This document shows positions 1 through 8,685 of a stretch of 55,016 nt of DNA, one piece after another. The notes under the pieces are model-generated. The model saw only the letters and a list, made by a program, of their open reading frames with translations, was not told the DNA's origin and searched no databases. The number at the start of each line of letters is the position of its first letter. The stretch's first letter is position 1. Source of the stretch: CAZEQK01 sp964514395. Lineage in GTDB: Bacteria; Bacillota; Bacilli; Tepidibacillales; Tepidibacillaceae. Both the position numbers and the translations under genes were made by a program. The stretch lies in the NCBI GenBank assembly GCA_964514395.1, contig CAZEQK010000020.1:1-55016 (forward strand), given 5' to 3'.

Positions 1-1
1 G

Positions 2-541
2 ATTATTATATTTACACTAGGTTTAAAATTTGTCTTTGAGAAAAGTCTCGACTTTGTACAAAATAAAAATCAGCCAAACATGAAAGCCTTTCAGTTTATA
101 CTTTTTCTCTTTTCATTAAACATCATCGGATTTTATGTAACAAATAAATACTTTACTTTCCCACCTAGTTCATTGTCTGGGAATGGAAATCCTGGTTTAT
201 TGATCATGCTTCCTTTAGTTATTTTATTTGTATTATCTAATATCTTACTTAGCAAAATAGTTTATTCCTTTTTAAAAGAGAAGAATTTCACCCTTATTAT
301 GATAATCATCCTACTATCTGCTGTATTTACCTTTAGCATGATTCTTTTAGAAATTCATTTCATTCAAGCAATGATAGAAAAACTAAGTACCTCCGTGAGC
401 CCTTCCATCTCTTTAGTAAATCCACGAACGAATAATGTTTTTTTTAATCAATTTACATTTCTTTTAGTTATTGGTTTATCATTATTCATTACGAGCTTAG
501 TCATTCTTATTAAAAAAACAATAAAAATAGGGAGTAAATAG
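2..541 (+). CDS. Multi-pass membrane protein, 5' end outside the window
   Basis: The reading frame is open from base 2, and the first ATG (base 80) has no ribosome binding site, so the gene begins upstream of the window. About 179 C-terminal residues are visible. They form roughly four strongly hydrophobic helices joined by short loops, one of which is Ser/Pro/Asn-rich, and end in a Lys-rich tail, as in an integral membrane protein. I see no recognisable family motif and assign no function. It is transcribed toward the convergent carboxyltransferase gene, from which a hairpin separates it. Confidence 0.6.
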   Translation: MIIFTLGLKFVFEKSLDFVQNKNQPNMKAFQFILFLFSLNIIGFYVTNKYFTFPPSSLSGNGNPGLLIMLPLVILFVLSNILLSKIVYSFLKEKNFTLIMIIILLSAVFTFSMILLEIHFIQAMIEKLSTSVSPSISLVNPRTNNVFFNQFTFLLVIGLSLFITSLVILIKKTIKIGSK

Positions 542-633
542 TTAGCTTTCTGGTATCATTGAAATAATCGCTAGAGGAATGGTCTGATTACGATGGTAAC
601 CAAATCATGGGCAATAACGCTAATAGGCATAAA

Positions 634-662
634 AAGTGCTAATTCATCTTGGAATTAGCACT
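634..662 (-). terminator. Terminator of the mutase/carboxyltransferase operon
   Basis: An 11-bp perfect inverted repeat (AGTGCTAATTC arms, 6-nt loop) is followed on the minus strand by TTTTTAT. It lies just downstream of the carboxyltransferase stop codon, as expected for an intrinsic terminator of that operon. Confidence 0.85.
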
Positions 663-693
663 TCTATAGCTACTTTTCTTTACCTGCTAGTCT

Positions 694-2235
694 TTATAAA
701 GGAATATTTCCATGCTTTTTCGCTGGTCTTGTTTCTTCTTTATTTTCTAACATCTCTAATGCCTGCTTTAATTTTTTTCTCGTCTCCCTTGGATCGATGA
801 CATCATCCACCATCCCCATGGAAGCTGCGATATAAGGATTTGCAAACCGTTCACGATACTCCTCAATCATTTCAGCTCTTGTTGCAGCGGGATCATCACT
901 CTCGTTTATCTCTTTACTAAAGATAATATTTGCAGCTCCCTCTGGCCCCATCACTGCTATTTCTGCATTTGGCCACGCATATACCAAATCAGCACCAATT
1001 GATTTACTATTAAGTGCGACATAAGCACCACCATAAGCCTTCCTAGTGATGACCGTTATTTTAGGTACCGTCGCTTCTGAATAGGCATACAAAATCTTTG
1101 CACCATGCCTTATGATTCCACGATGCTCCTGCATGACTCCTGGGAAAAAGCCTGTTACATCCTCAAAGGTGATTAAAGGAATATTAAAGGAGTCACAAAA
1201 ACGGATAAATCTTGACGCCTTATCCGATGAATCAATGTCTAATCCACCAGCCATAGATTTGGGCTGATTGGCAATAAGTCCAACTGATCTTCCATCAATT
1301 CTAGCAAAGCCAACCACAATGTTTTTCGCGAAATTCTTATGAATCTCCATAAAATCGCCATCATCAACAATCGAATGGATCACATTTCGCACATCATATA
1401 CCTTTGTTCCTTCTATGGGGACAATATCGACTAAATCCTCACACCAATCCTCATCGTTCTCTACCTTAACTCTTGGTGGCTTTTCTTTATTGTTTTGAGG
1501 TAAAAACTCGATTAATCTGCGAACCTGCTCTAAAACCTCTGGTTCTGAAGGACTTATCAAATGGGCATTCCCACTGACACTGGAATGAACCTTTGCACCA
1601 CCTAATTCTTCTGAAGATATTTTTTCGCCAGTAACTGTTTCAATTACCTTTGGTCCCGTAATAAACATTTTACTCGTTTTTTCCACCATAAATACAAAAT
1701 CAGTAATGGCTGGGGAGTATACGGCCCCTCCTGCACTTGGTCCCATAATAACAGAAATTTGAGGTACCACTCCTGAATAGATAGAATTGCGATAAAAGAC
1801 ATGACCATAGCCATCAAGGGATACAACACCCTCTTGAATTCTTGCTCCTCCTGAATCATTCAAACCAATGATGGGACAGCCATTTTTAGCAGCTAAATCC
1901 ATGACATTCGCAATTTTTTTCGCATGCATCTCTCCTAATGCTCCACCAAAAACGGTGAAATCTTGGGAAAAGACATATACTCCACGACCATTTATTTTAC
2001 CATAACCAGTGACTACTCCCTCACCTGGTGCTTCTACCTTTTCCATCCCAAAATTATTACCTCTATGCTCAATAAAGGGGTTTAATTCAACAAATGAATT
2101 CTCATCCAACAAAAGAGCTAATCTCTCCCTAGCCGTTAGTTTACCTTTTTCATGCTGGGATTCTATTCTTTTTTCCCCTCCGCCTAATTCAATCTTTTTC
2201 CTACGTTCCTTTAACTCTTCAATTTTGTTTAACAT
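694..2235 (-). CDS. Acyl-CoA carboxyltransferase subunit (propionyl-CoA carboxylase beta / methylmalonyl-CoA decarboxylase alpha type)
   Basis: At 513 aa this has the length and architecture of biotin-dependent carboxyltransferases: an N-terminal acyl-CoA carboxyltransferase half with GGARIQEG at about 129-136, and a C-terminal half with a YGGAY segment near residue 400 and MGPEGAANIIF near 430. These glycine-rich turns build the CoA and carboxybiotin oxyanion holes. It moves CO2 between biotin and propionyl-CoA/methylmalonyl-CoA. It is the last gene after the mutase large subunit and the B12/epimerase fusion, which fits a propionyl-CoA to succinyl-CoA route in either direction. No dedicated biotin carrier or carboxylase sits beside it, so it may share AccB/AccC, encoded in this window at about 38-40 kb. 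Sequence alone does not separate carboxylase from decarboxylase. The ATG follows an AAGGATG ribosome site about 10 nt upstream. Confidence 0.93.
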   Translation of the reverse strand: MLNKIEELKERRKKIELGGGEKRIESQHEKGKLTARERLALLLDENSFVELNPFIEHRGNNFGMEKVEAPGEGVVTGYGKINGRGVYVFSQDFTVFGGALGEMHAKKIANVMDLAAKNGCPIIGLNDSGGARIQEGVVSLDGYGHVFYRNSIYSGVVPQISVIMGPSAGGAVYSPAITDFVFMVEKTSKMFITGPKVIETVTGEKISSEELGGAKVHSSVSGNAHLISPSEPEVLEQVRRLIEFLPQNNKEKPPRVKVENDEDWCEDLVDIVPIEGTKVYDVRNVIHSIVDDGDFMEIHKNFAKNIVVGFARIDGRSVGLIANQPKSMAGGLDIDSSDKASRFIRFCDSFNIPLITFEDVTGFFPGVMQEHRGIIRHGAKILYAYSEATVPKITVITRKAYGGAYVALNSKSIGADLVYAWPNAEIAVMGPEGAANIIFSKEINESDDPAATRAEMIEEYRERFANPYIAASMGMVDDVIDPRETRKKLKQALEMLENKEETRPAKKHGNIPL

Positions 2236-2292
2236 CGTTCAAACACATCCTTGTCATTTACTAGAGTTTAGCCGCATGTATCTAATTTGATA

Positions 2293-3102
2293 TTATTCTT
2301 TTCCCTTTTCACATAGCTCAATTAGAACTTTATGGGATGACTTCGGATGAATAAAGCCTATCTTTTTATCATGCGCCCCTATCTTTGGCTCCTCTTGTAA
2401 TAGCTGAATCCCCTCATCACTCAAGTATTCGAATGATTTTACAATGTCATCTACCTCTATCGCAAAGTGATGGAAGCCCTCCCCTTTTTTAGCTAGAAAT
2501 TTAGCAATGGGACTTTCTTCGTTTAAGGCTTCTAGTAACTCAATTTTTACATCACCAATCTTAAAAAAAGCAACTCTAACTCCTTCAGATGGTACATCTT
2601 CTGTTCCAAGTAATTCTAACCCTAGTATATTTTGATAAAAGCTTATAGATTCCTCTAAATTATTTACTGCAATTCCCATATGATCAATTTTCTTTGCAGA
2701 AACATTATTATTTTGAAGATAATCTTTAATGAATGCTGCTATTTTTATTATAGGTGTACCTGGTGTGAAAATTGCTTTAATTCCCTTCTCCGTTAAAGCA
2801 GGTATATCATCCTCAGGTATAATTCCTCCACCTATAACCAAAATATCATCAGCTTGATTCTCATGTAATAGCTTTGTAACTTCAGGGAATAACTCATTAT
2901 GAGCCCCAGATAAAATGGATAAACCAATACAATCAACATCCTCTTGGATCGCAGTGGCTACAATTTGTTCGGGAGTCTGTCTCAACCCAGAATAGATGAC
3001 CTCCATTCCCTCATCTCTTAGCCCCTGTGCGATGACCAGCGCTCCTCGATCATGTCCATCAAGGCCAGGCTTTGCAATTAGTACCCTTATTCTTTTCTCC
3101 AT
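2293..3102 (-). CDS. Fusion: methylmalonyl-CoA mutase B12-binding subunit + methylmalonyl-CoA epimerase
   Basis: The 269-aa product has two domains. Residues 1 to about 130 are a cobalamin-binding Rossmann domain with the base-off motif D15-G-H17-D-R-G20, where His17 would be the cobalt ligand. Residues about 135-265 are a VOC-fold methylmalonyl-CoA epimerase with the expected metal ligands in DHMGIAV, GFHHFAIEV and IELCEK. In most relatives these are separate genes. The fusion would place epimerase and B12 subunit together with the catalytic large subunit encoded directly upstream. The start is the ATG behind AGGAGGAAAGAGG. An open frame extends 17 codons further but overlaps the mutase end and lacks a ribosome site. 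I see no frameshift, and both domains look intact. Confidence 0.92.
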   Translation of the reverse strand: MEKRIRVLIAKPGLDGHDRGALVIAQGLRDEGMEVIYSGLRQTPEQIVATAIQEDVDCIGLSILSGAHNELFPEVTKLLHENQADDILVIGGGIIPEDDIPALTEKGIKAIFTPGTPIIKIAAFIKDYLQNNNVSAKKIDHMGIAVNNLEESISFYQNILGLELLGTEDVPSEGVRVAFFKIGDVKIELLEALNEESPIAKFLAKKGEGFHHFAIEVDDIVKSFEYLSDEGIQLLQEEPKIGAHDKKIGFIHPKSSHKVLIELCEKGKE

Positions 3103-3158
3103 CCTCTTTCCTCCTATATCAAGATCATCAGCACAAGCCTGTCGATAAATCATTCATT

Positions 3159-4811
3159 TTAGTTTGGCTGATATTCTCCAAATACCTCTCTTAATACATT
3201 GGTGATCTCACCAAGAGTGGCATAGTCTCTTACTGCATCAAGAATAAAAGGCATTAAATTTTCTTCTCCTTGAGCTGCTGCCTTTAGTGCTGAGAGCTTA
3301 TGGTTCACATTCTCATTATCCCGTCTAGCTTTAAGTTCATTTATTTTTTGTACCTGCATCTCAGCTACCTTTGGATCTACTCGATGAAGCTCTGGTTTAG
3401 CTTCGTTTTCAATCGTCAGGGTATTCATTCCTACAATCCATTGCTTTTTACTATCAATATCCTGCTGATATTCATAGGCAGCACGGTGAATTTCTTTTTG
3501 GACATAGCCTTGTTCGATTGCTGAAACCGCTCCACCTAGCTCATCGATTTTCTGTAAATATTCATTGACACCCTTTTCAATCGCGTCAGTTAATTCTTCA
3601 ATATAGTAGGAACCCCCTAATGGGTCAACTGTGTCTGTCACTCCTGTCTCATAACCGATGATCTGTTGGGTACGAAGTGCAATTCTTGCTGAATCCTGGG
3701 TAGGTAATGCAAGCGCTTCATCTCTTGAGTTAGTATGTAGGCTTTGGGTTCCTCCAAGCACAGCAGCTAGGGCTTGTAATGCTACACGAACAATATTATT
3801 ATCTGGTTGTTGCGCCGTAAGTGTGGAACCTGCTGTTTGTGTATGAAATCTTAATTGCATCGATTTTTGTTTTTTTGCACCAAACCTATCTTTCATTATC
3901 TTAGCCCAAAGTCTTCTTGCTGCCCGGTATTTTGCTATCTCTTCAAAAAAATGATTATGAGCATTGAAGAAAAAGGCAACTCGTGGAGCAAATTCATCTA
4001 CGTCTAATCCAGCTTTTAATGCGCTTTCAATATAGGCAATCGCATTTGCAAGTGTAAAGGCTACCTCTTGAACTGCGGTTGAACCAGCCTCTCTAATATG
4101 ATAACCACTAATACTAATCGTGTTCCATTTAGGTAAATGAATAGAACAGTATGCAAAGATGTCTGTAATCAATCTCATTGATGGCTTTGGCGGAAAAATG
4201 TAAGTGCCTCTTGCTATATATTCCTTCAAAATATCGTTCTGAATCGTTCCAGATAGCTTGTCTTGGGAAATACCTTGTTTTTCTGCCACTGCGATATACA
4301 TGGCTAGTAAAATAGAGGCAGGCGCATTAATGGTCATCGAGGTACTAACCTTATCTAATGGGATATCCTTAAACAATATTTCCATATCCTCTAATGAATC
4401 AATGGCAACCCCGACCTTACCAACCTCTCCTTTTGAATGAGAATCATCTGAATCAAAACCAATTTGAGTTGGCAAATCAAAAGCAACACTTAATCCTGAT
4501 TGCCCTTGTTCTAGTAAATATTTATACCGTTTATTCGATTCCTCAGCAGAGGAAAAACCTGCATATTGGCGCATAGACCATAATCTGCCTCGATACATAG
4601 TTGGTTGAATTCCCCGTGTAAATGGATACTCGCCAGGGAAACCCAAGTTTTCGGTATAGGTATCATCCACATCGTTAGATAAATAGAGTCTATCAATTAG
4701 TAAATTTGAGCTTGTCAGAAATGAATCCTTTCTTTCTGGGAATTTCTTTATAAATGCTTCCGTACTTTCTTCCCACTCTTTTTGCTGAATCTTCTTATCC
4801 TCTTCTCTCAT
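3159..4811 (-). CDS. Methylmalonyl-CoA mutase, large (catalytic TIM-barrel) subunit
   Basis: The 550-aa protein matches the stand-alone large subunit of B12-dependent methylmalonyl-CoA mutase, which isomerises succinyl-CoA and (R)-methylmalonyl-CoA. The N-terminal segment YPFTRGIQPTMYRG and the QGQSGLSVAFDLPTQ region form the substrate entry and barrel start. The barrel continues with the SISGYHIREAG and FNAHNHFFEEIAKYRAARR segments typical of the family. It lacks a B12 domain, which is supplied by the next gene. The chosen ATG lies 6 nt behind GGAGGG; a GTG two codons earlier overlaps that ribosome site and is unlikely. The G-protein chaperone (MeaB/ArgK) that usually accompanies the mutase is not in the window. 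Confidence 0.95.
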   Translation of the reverse strand: MREEDKKIQQKEWEESTEAFIKKFPERKDSFLTSSNLLIDRLYLSNDVDDTYTENLGFPGEYPFTRGIQPTMYRGRLWSMRQYAGFSSAEESNKRYKYLLEQGQSGLSVAFDLPTQIGFDSDDSHSKGEVGKVGVAIDSLEDMEILFKDIPLDKVSTSMTINAPASILLAMYIAVAEKQGISQDKLSGTIQNDILKEYIARGTYIFPPKPSMRLITDIFAYCSIHLPKWNTISISGYHIREAGSTAVQEVAFTLANAIAYIESALKAGLDVDEFAPRVAFFFNAHNHFFEEIAKYRAARRLWAKIMKDRFGAKKQKSMQLRFHTQTAGSTLTAQQPDNNIVRVALQALAAVLGGTQSLHTNSRDEALALPTQDSARIALRTQQIIGYETGVTDTVDPLGGSYYIEELTDAIEKGVNEYLQKIDELGGAVSAIEQGYVQKEIHRAAYEYQQDIDSKKQWIVGMNTLTIENEAKPELHRVDPKVAEMQVQKINELKARRDNENVNHKLSALKAAAQGEENLMPFILDAVRDYATLGEITNVLREVFGEYQPN

Positions 4812-4981
4812 AAACACCCTCCGAGATCACTAATTTTCAAAAAAAACGCATTATTCAATAATTTTATTATATCAATTTATTCTGTAAATTTCCTTGTTAT
4901 TGTAAAAGTTTTTACATCATGAAAGAAGATTATTCTAGACCAATACACGTTAGAAAACTCATGATGATGAAATTAAAAAAC

Positions 4982-5003
4982 AACCATTAATAAGCTAATG
5001 GTT
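4982..5003 (-). terminator. Second hairpin of a tandem terminator after lpdA
   Basis: Eight-base-pair stem (AACCATTA / TAATGGTT) with a 6-nt loop, followed on the minus strand by GTTTTTTAATTT. It lies between lpdA and the mutase operon, just beyond a stronger hairpin. Confidence 0.6.
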
Positions 5004-5010
5004 ATCTATA

Positions 5011-5040
5011 AAAAAAGAAGTCACCAAGTGACTTCTTTTT
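5011..5040 (-). terminator. Bidirectional-looking terminator of lpdA
   Basis: Stem GAAGTCAC/GTGACTTC with a 3-nt loop, flanked by A6 on one side and T5 on the other, located 17 nt downstream of the lpdA stop codon. Together with the next hairpin it separates lpdA from the methylmalonyl-CoA mutase operon. Confidence 0.85.
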
Positions 5041-5056
5041 CATTATTACTTATACC

Positions 5057-6469
5057 TTATGCATGGATCGCTTCATCTTCCACATCAAGGGCTGCTTCCA
5101 TAATTGCTTCAGATAGGGTTGGATGTGGATGAATCGTATGGGCGATTTCCCAAGGAGTAGCATCTAATACCATGGCCAAGCCTGCTTCAGAAATCATATC
5201 TGTAACATGAGGACCAATCATATGTACTCCTAATAGATCGTTTGTTTTTTCATCTACCACTAGTTTGACAAAGCCATCCATTTCGCCATGTACTAATGAT
5301 TTACCAATCCCTCTAAATTGGAACTTTCCAATTTTCACAGCAAAGCCTTTTTCCTTTGCCTCATCCTCTGTCAAACCAACGCTAGCTACTTCAGGATGGG
5401 TGAATGTACATTTAGAAACAGTCAAATAATCTAACGGATGTGGGTTTTTATCCGCGATATTTTCAACGGCAATGATTCCTTCATGGGAGGCTACATGGGC
5501 AAGCTGTAATCCACCAATCACATCACCAATCGCATAGACATTCTTTTCGTCGGTCTGATAGAATTCGTCCACCTTGATAAATCCTTTTTCTACCTTTACA
5601 TTTACATTTTCTAAACCGATTTGATCAACAACAGCTTCTCTACCAACTGAAACCAAGACTTTATCAGCCTTTAGCTCTATTTGCTTATCTCCCTTTTCTG
5701 CTACTAATTCCACATGACCTTCAACAATTTTCACGGAGCTAGGGATTACTTTTGTATCCGTATGTAGCTTAACCTTGCGTTTTTTCATCGCTCTAGTGAT
5801 ATCCTTACTAATTTCAGCATCCTCAAGTGGAAGAATACGAGGTAAAAATTCAACCACCGTTACTTCAACACCAAAATCATTTAGTAAGGAAGCCCATTCC
5901 ATTCCGATTACCCCTCCACCAATAATAACAATGGAGCTTGGTAGTTCCTCTAATGCTAGAGCATCGTCACTTGTCATAATAAATTTACCGTCTATATTTA
6001 GTCCTGGTAAGGATTTTGGTCTTGATCCTGTCGCGATAATAAGGTGTTTTGCTAAAATAGTTTCCGTTTTACCATCACTATTCTCTACAGCAACCTCACT
6101 ATTCTCGCCATTTTTTTTCATGATCTTTCCATATCCATTGATTAGGGTTATTTTATTCTTTTTGAAGAGAAATTCAATTCCTTTTGTAAGTTGGTCTACA
6201 ACCTTCTCTTTTCTTTCTTGTACTTTTGGAAAATTAAGTGAAACGCTTTCAATCATGATGCCAAACTCATCGGCTTCCTTAGAATTACGATAGATTTCTG
6301 CACTTCTTAATAATGCCTTACTTGGAATGCAACCTCTTTGTAAACAGGTTCCTCCTACTTTATCCTTTTCAATAACAGCAACCTTTAATCCTAGTTGAGC
6401 TGCTCTAATCGCTGCAACATATCCACCAGGCCCTGCGCCTAAAAAAGCTATATCAAACTGTTCTGCCAT
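5057..6469 (-). CDS. lpdA: Dihydrolipoyl dehydrogenase (E3)
   Basis: The 470-aa flavoprotein has the FAD-binding GAGPGG near residue 12, the redox-active disulfide GGTCLQRGCIPS, a second Rossmann GGGVIGME for NAD, the TxxxxYAIGD FAD motif, and the C-terminal HPHPTLSE with the catalytic His-Glu pair. It reoxidises dihydrolipoamide in 2-oxoacid dehydrogenase or glycine cleavage complexes. I chose the ATG of MAEQF because GAGAGG sits 9 nt upstream; earlier ATGs overlap or lack a site. In Bacillus a copy (lpdV) belongs to the bkd operon. Here the E1 and E2 genes are absent and ferredoxin oxidoreductase genes occupy that place, so the acceptor complex of this E3 must be encoded elsewhere. Confidence 0.95.
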   Translation of the reverse strand: MAEQFDIAFLGAGPGGYVAAIRAAQLGLKVAVIEKDKVGGTCLQRGCIPSKALLRSAEIYRNSKEADEFGIMIESVSLNFPKVQERKEKVVDQLTKGIEFLFKKNKITLINGYGKIMKKNGENSEVAVENSDGKTETILAKHLIIATGSRPKSLPGLNIDGKFIMTSDDALALEELPSSIVIIGGGVIGMEWASLLNDFGVEVTVVEFLPRILPLEDAEISKDITRAMKKRKVKLHTDTKVIPSSVKIVEGHVELVAEKGDKQIELKADKVLVSVGREAVVDQIGLENVNVKVEKGFIKVDEFYQTDEKNVYAIGDVIGGLQLAHVASHEGIIAVENIADKNPHPLDYLTVSKCTFTHPEVASVGLTEDEAKEKGFAVKIGKFQFRGIGKSLVHGEMDGFVKLVVDEKTNDLLGVHMIGPHVTDMISEAGLAMVLDATPWEIAHTIHPHPTLSEAIMEAALDVEDEAIHA

Positions 6470-6727
6470 CGTTTTCATCCTCTCATCTTTCCATTCATCT
6501 AAATACATTTTAATAAAGCTGACCAAGAGAAACAAGTTATAAGTATAGGATTAAAACATTCTATTTCAAGATATGATAATACCACTATATACATGATATC
6601 CATAGCTTACCACATTGGTTATCATTTTATTTAGAAACCTATAATATCAAAGTAAAACAATAACAAATAGCTTACAACACTTGCTTTTTAAGCTGATGTG
6701 TATCAAGCATAGTGGATACTTTATTAT

Positions 6728-7138
6728 TTATTTTAATAGAGACTTTAATGTGTTTATTAACTTAACGTAGTCTTTTTTAGTAGATTGAGTTGTTATTCTA
6801 TCTAATTCATTAGAAATAATTTTATAATTTGCTTTCACCTCATTTGGATTTTGTTTATATCTCGCATAAGACCTGATTAAAAAACCGCTAAAAATTGACG
6901 TATCAACTTTATATCTCTTCTCCATTTCTGATGTTACAAGCAATGTAGTGTTTGCTGTCAAAAAAATATTGTTTTCTATATCGAGATCATTATTCGCTAC
7001 AATCGAGATGTGCATTCTCCAATCGTCAAATAGGCGAAAATAAAGCTCATCATTTTTGTTTGATTCATTTAAATATAAATAGGTAGTAGATAAATTAAAA
7101 ACAACTAAAATAATATAAATGAAGAACTTATTTCTTAT
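6728..7138 (-). CDS. Small hypothetical protein with N-terminal hydrophobic segment, apparent ATA start
   Basis: The frame contains ATG at 7015 (95 aa), but that ATG has only a poor ribosome site. The same frame stays open for 41 more codons, up to an ATA placed 5 nt behind a perfect AGGAGG, with an in-frame TAG immediately upstream. Read from ATA the product is about 136 aa and starts with Arg-Asn-Lys and a run of hydrophobic residues (FFIYIILVVF), like a membrane anchor or signal peptide. A soluble, Lys/Asn-rich domain follows. No ATG, GTG or TTG is available near the ribosome site. Either ATA is used as an inefficient start or an ATG was lost by mutation. I recognise no family. It lies alone between lpdA and the oxidoreductase operon. 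Confidence 0.5.
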   Translation of the reverse strand: MRNKFFIYIILVVFNLSTTYLYLNESNKNDELYFRLFDDWRMHISIVANNDLDIENNIFLTANTTLLVTSEMEKRYKVDTSIFSGFLIRSYARYKQNPNEVKANYKIISNELDRITTQSTKKDYVKLINTLKSLLK

Positions 7139-7143
7139 ATAAT

Positions 7144-7149
7144 CCTCCT
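7144..7149 (-). promoter_or_regulatory. Strong Shine-Dalgarno site facing an ATA codon
   Basis: A perfect AGGAGG on the minus strand with 5-nt spacing to ATA. This site decides the proposed upstream start of the small hypothetical gene, because no standard start codon lies within range. Confidence 0.5.
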
Positions 7150-7353
7150 AATTCTTATAGAACAGGGTATAATAATCCTCTGTTTCATCTACTATTTTTA
7201 CATTTCAGAGCACCTAGAAGTAGAAATATTAGACGAAAAATATTTTATATAATATGGTAATTATACTATATTTTGTTAAATGTTTAATTGACTTTTTTGA
7301 TAGGAAGGGTTAAATAAAATACACGGGACCTATCCCCATGTATTACATGCAAA

Positions 7354-7383
7354 CAAAACCTACTCTAATCAGAGTAGGTTTTG
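7354..7383 (-). terminator. Terminator of the ptb-bcd-buk-oxidoreductase operon
   Basis: A 13-bp perfect stem (CAAAACCTACTCT arm, 4-nt loop) directly downstream of the gamma subunit. The paired arms end in U/A-rich sequence on both sides, so it can end transcription of the long catabolic operon. Confidence 0.8.
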
Positions 7384-7394
7384 TTGAACAAACT

Positions 7395-7934
7395 TTATTT
7401 TACTAATGCTGCCCCTTTTTCTAAGGCTTCTTTATTGATTGGAATAAGATTGTGTCTTCTTTCTGGTAACACCTTTTTCAAGGATTCTATGACACTATCT
7501 GGATTTACTGCTTTTGTTAGCTCGAGGAAGGCTCCTAGGATAACAGAGTTTGCTACTCTTGTTTCACCCATATCTGTAGCAATCTGAGATGCAGGTACCT
7601 CGATAATGGTAATATCATCTCTTGTAGATTTACTATCTATTAAAGAGCTATTGATGATTAACGTGCCTCCTGGATGAACAAGTGGCTCAAATTTATCAAA
7701 TGATGGCTTGTTTAATACAATCGCTGTTGATGGTCTTGAAATAACTGGTGATCCAACAGGCTCATCATCACTAATAATAACGGATACATTTGCAGTTCCC
7801 CCACGTTGTTCCGGACCATATGAAGGAAGCCATGATACGCTCTTATCTTCAATCATGCCAGAATATGCTAATAATTGTCCCATGGACATAACTCCTTGGC
7901 CACCAAATCCAGCTATAATGATTTCATGTAGCAT
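7395..7934 (-). CDS. 2-oxoacid:ferredoxin oxidoreductase, gamma subunit
   Basis: The 179-aa product begins with the glycine-rich GFGGQGVMSMGQLL typical of the gamma domain of pyruvate/2-ketoisovalerate ferredoxin oxidoreductases and carries the conserved SYGPEQRGGTANVSV segment, part of the CoA-handling domain. The ATG lies one base after the beta stop codon. Its ribosome site (GAGGGGGG) is inside the beta coding end, so translation is probably coupled. It is the last gene of the delta-alpha-beta-gamma set and is followed by a strong hairpin. Substrate specificity (2-ketoisovalerate class) is inferred from the ptb-bcd-buk context. Confidence 0.92.
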   Translation of the reverse strand: MLHEIIIAGFGGQGVMSMGQLLAYSGMIEDKSVSWLPSYGPEQRGGTANVSVIISDDEPVGSPVISRPSTAIVLNKPSFDKFEPLVHPGGTLIINSSLIDSKSTRDDITIIEVPASQIATDMGETRVANSVILGAFLELTKAVNPDSVIESLKKVLPERRHNLIPINKEALEKGAALVK

Positions 7935-7935
7935 A

Positions 7936-8685
7936 TTATTTACCCCCCTCGACGTCTTTATAAACACCTAGTGGATAAACAGGTATCATATTTTCTTTTA
8001 CCCAAGTTAAAGATTCGATTGGATCTAATCCCCAGTTTGTAGGACAAGTCGATAGTACCTCTACTAATGAAAAACCTAAACCTTTCTTTTGGGTTTCAAA
8101 TGCCTTACGAATCGCTTTTTTTGTCTTTATGATGTTTGGCACATCATGGGTAGATACACGCTCTATATATGCTGCACCATCTAAGGTTCCAAGCATTTCA
8201 GATACACGAATCGGTGAACCTTGAATCTCTACATTTCTTCCTGTTGGAGATGTAGCTGTTTTCTGTCCAACGAGCGAAGTAGGTGCCATCTGCCCACCTG
8301 TCATACCATAGATTGCATTATTTACAAAAATAACTGTGATTTTCTCTCCCCTTGCTGCTGCGTGAACTGCCTCAGCCATTCCAATGGAAGCTAAATCACC
8401 ATCCCCTTGATAAGTAAAGACAAACTTATCCTGAGGTAATACTCGCTTCAAGCCAGTTGCTACAGCTGGTGCTCTACCATGGGCAGCTTGACTCATATCA
8501 CAGTTGAAATATTCGTAGGAAAGCACTGAACATCCAACAGAAGCTACACCAACCGTATCTTCGATTATGCCCATTTCCTCAAGTACTTCACCGACTAGTC
8601 GATGAATAATACCATGGGTACAACCTGGACAATAATGATTGGGCGTATCAGTTAAACCGTTTGTTCTCTCATAAACTACTTTCAT
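7936..8685 (-). CDS. 2-oxoacid:ferredoxin oxidoreductase, thiamine-diphosphate (beta) subunit
   Basis: The 249-aa subunit has the N-terminal CPGCTHG cysteine motif for a proximal iron-sulfur cluster and the thiamine-diphosphate/Mg signature GDGDLASIG followed by NNAIYGMTGGQ. It decarboxylates the 2-oxoacid and forms the hydroxyalkyl-thiamine intermediate. Its ATG overlaps the alpha-subunit stop codon by one base, so the subunits are translationally coupled. The length fits the split (four-gene) architecture of VOR/KOR enzymes rather than the single-chain pyruvate enzyme. Confidence 0.93.
   Translation of the reverse strand: MKVVYERTNGLTDTPNHYCPGCTHGIIHRLVGEVLEEMGIIEDTVGVASVGCSVLSYEYFNCDMSQAAHGRAPAVATGLKRVLPQDKFVFTYQGDGDLASIGMAEAVHAAARGEKITVIFVNNAIYGMTGGQMAPTSLVGQKTATSPTGRNVEIQGSPIRVSEMLGTLDGAAYIERVSTHDVPNIIKTKKAIRKAFETQKKGLGFSLVEVLSTCPTNWGLDPIESLTWVKENMIPVYPLGVYKDVEGGK

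Noticed and set aside
4818..4980. A cobalamin riboswitch before the B12-dependent mutase
   Set aside because: The 160-nt leader is A/T-rich and too short, and no B12-box-like sequence is visible.
5775..6293. 172-codon plus-strand frame inside lpdA
   Set aside because: Antisense shadow of a fully conserved lipoamide dehydrogenase; no ribosome site.
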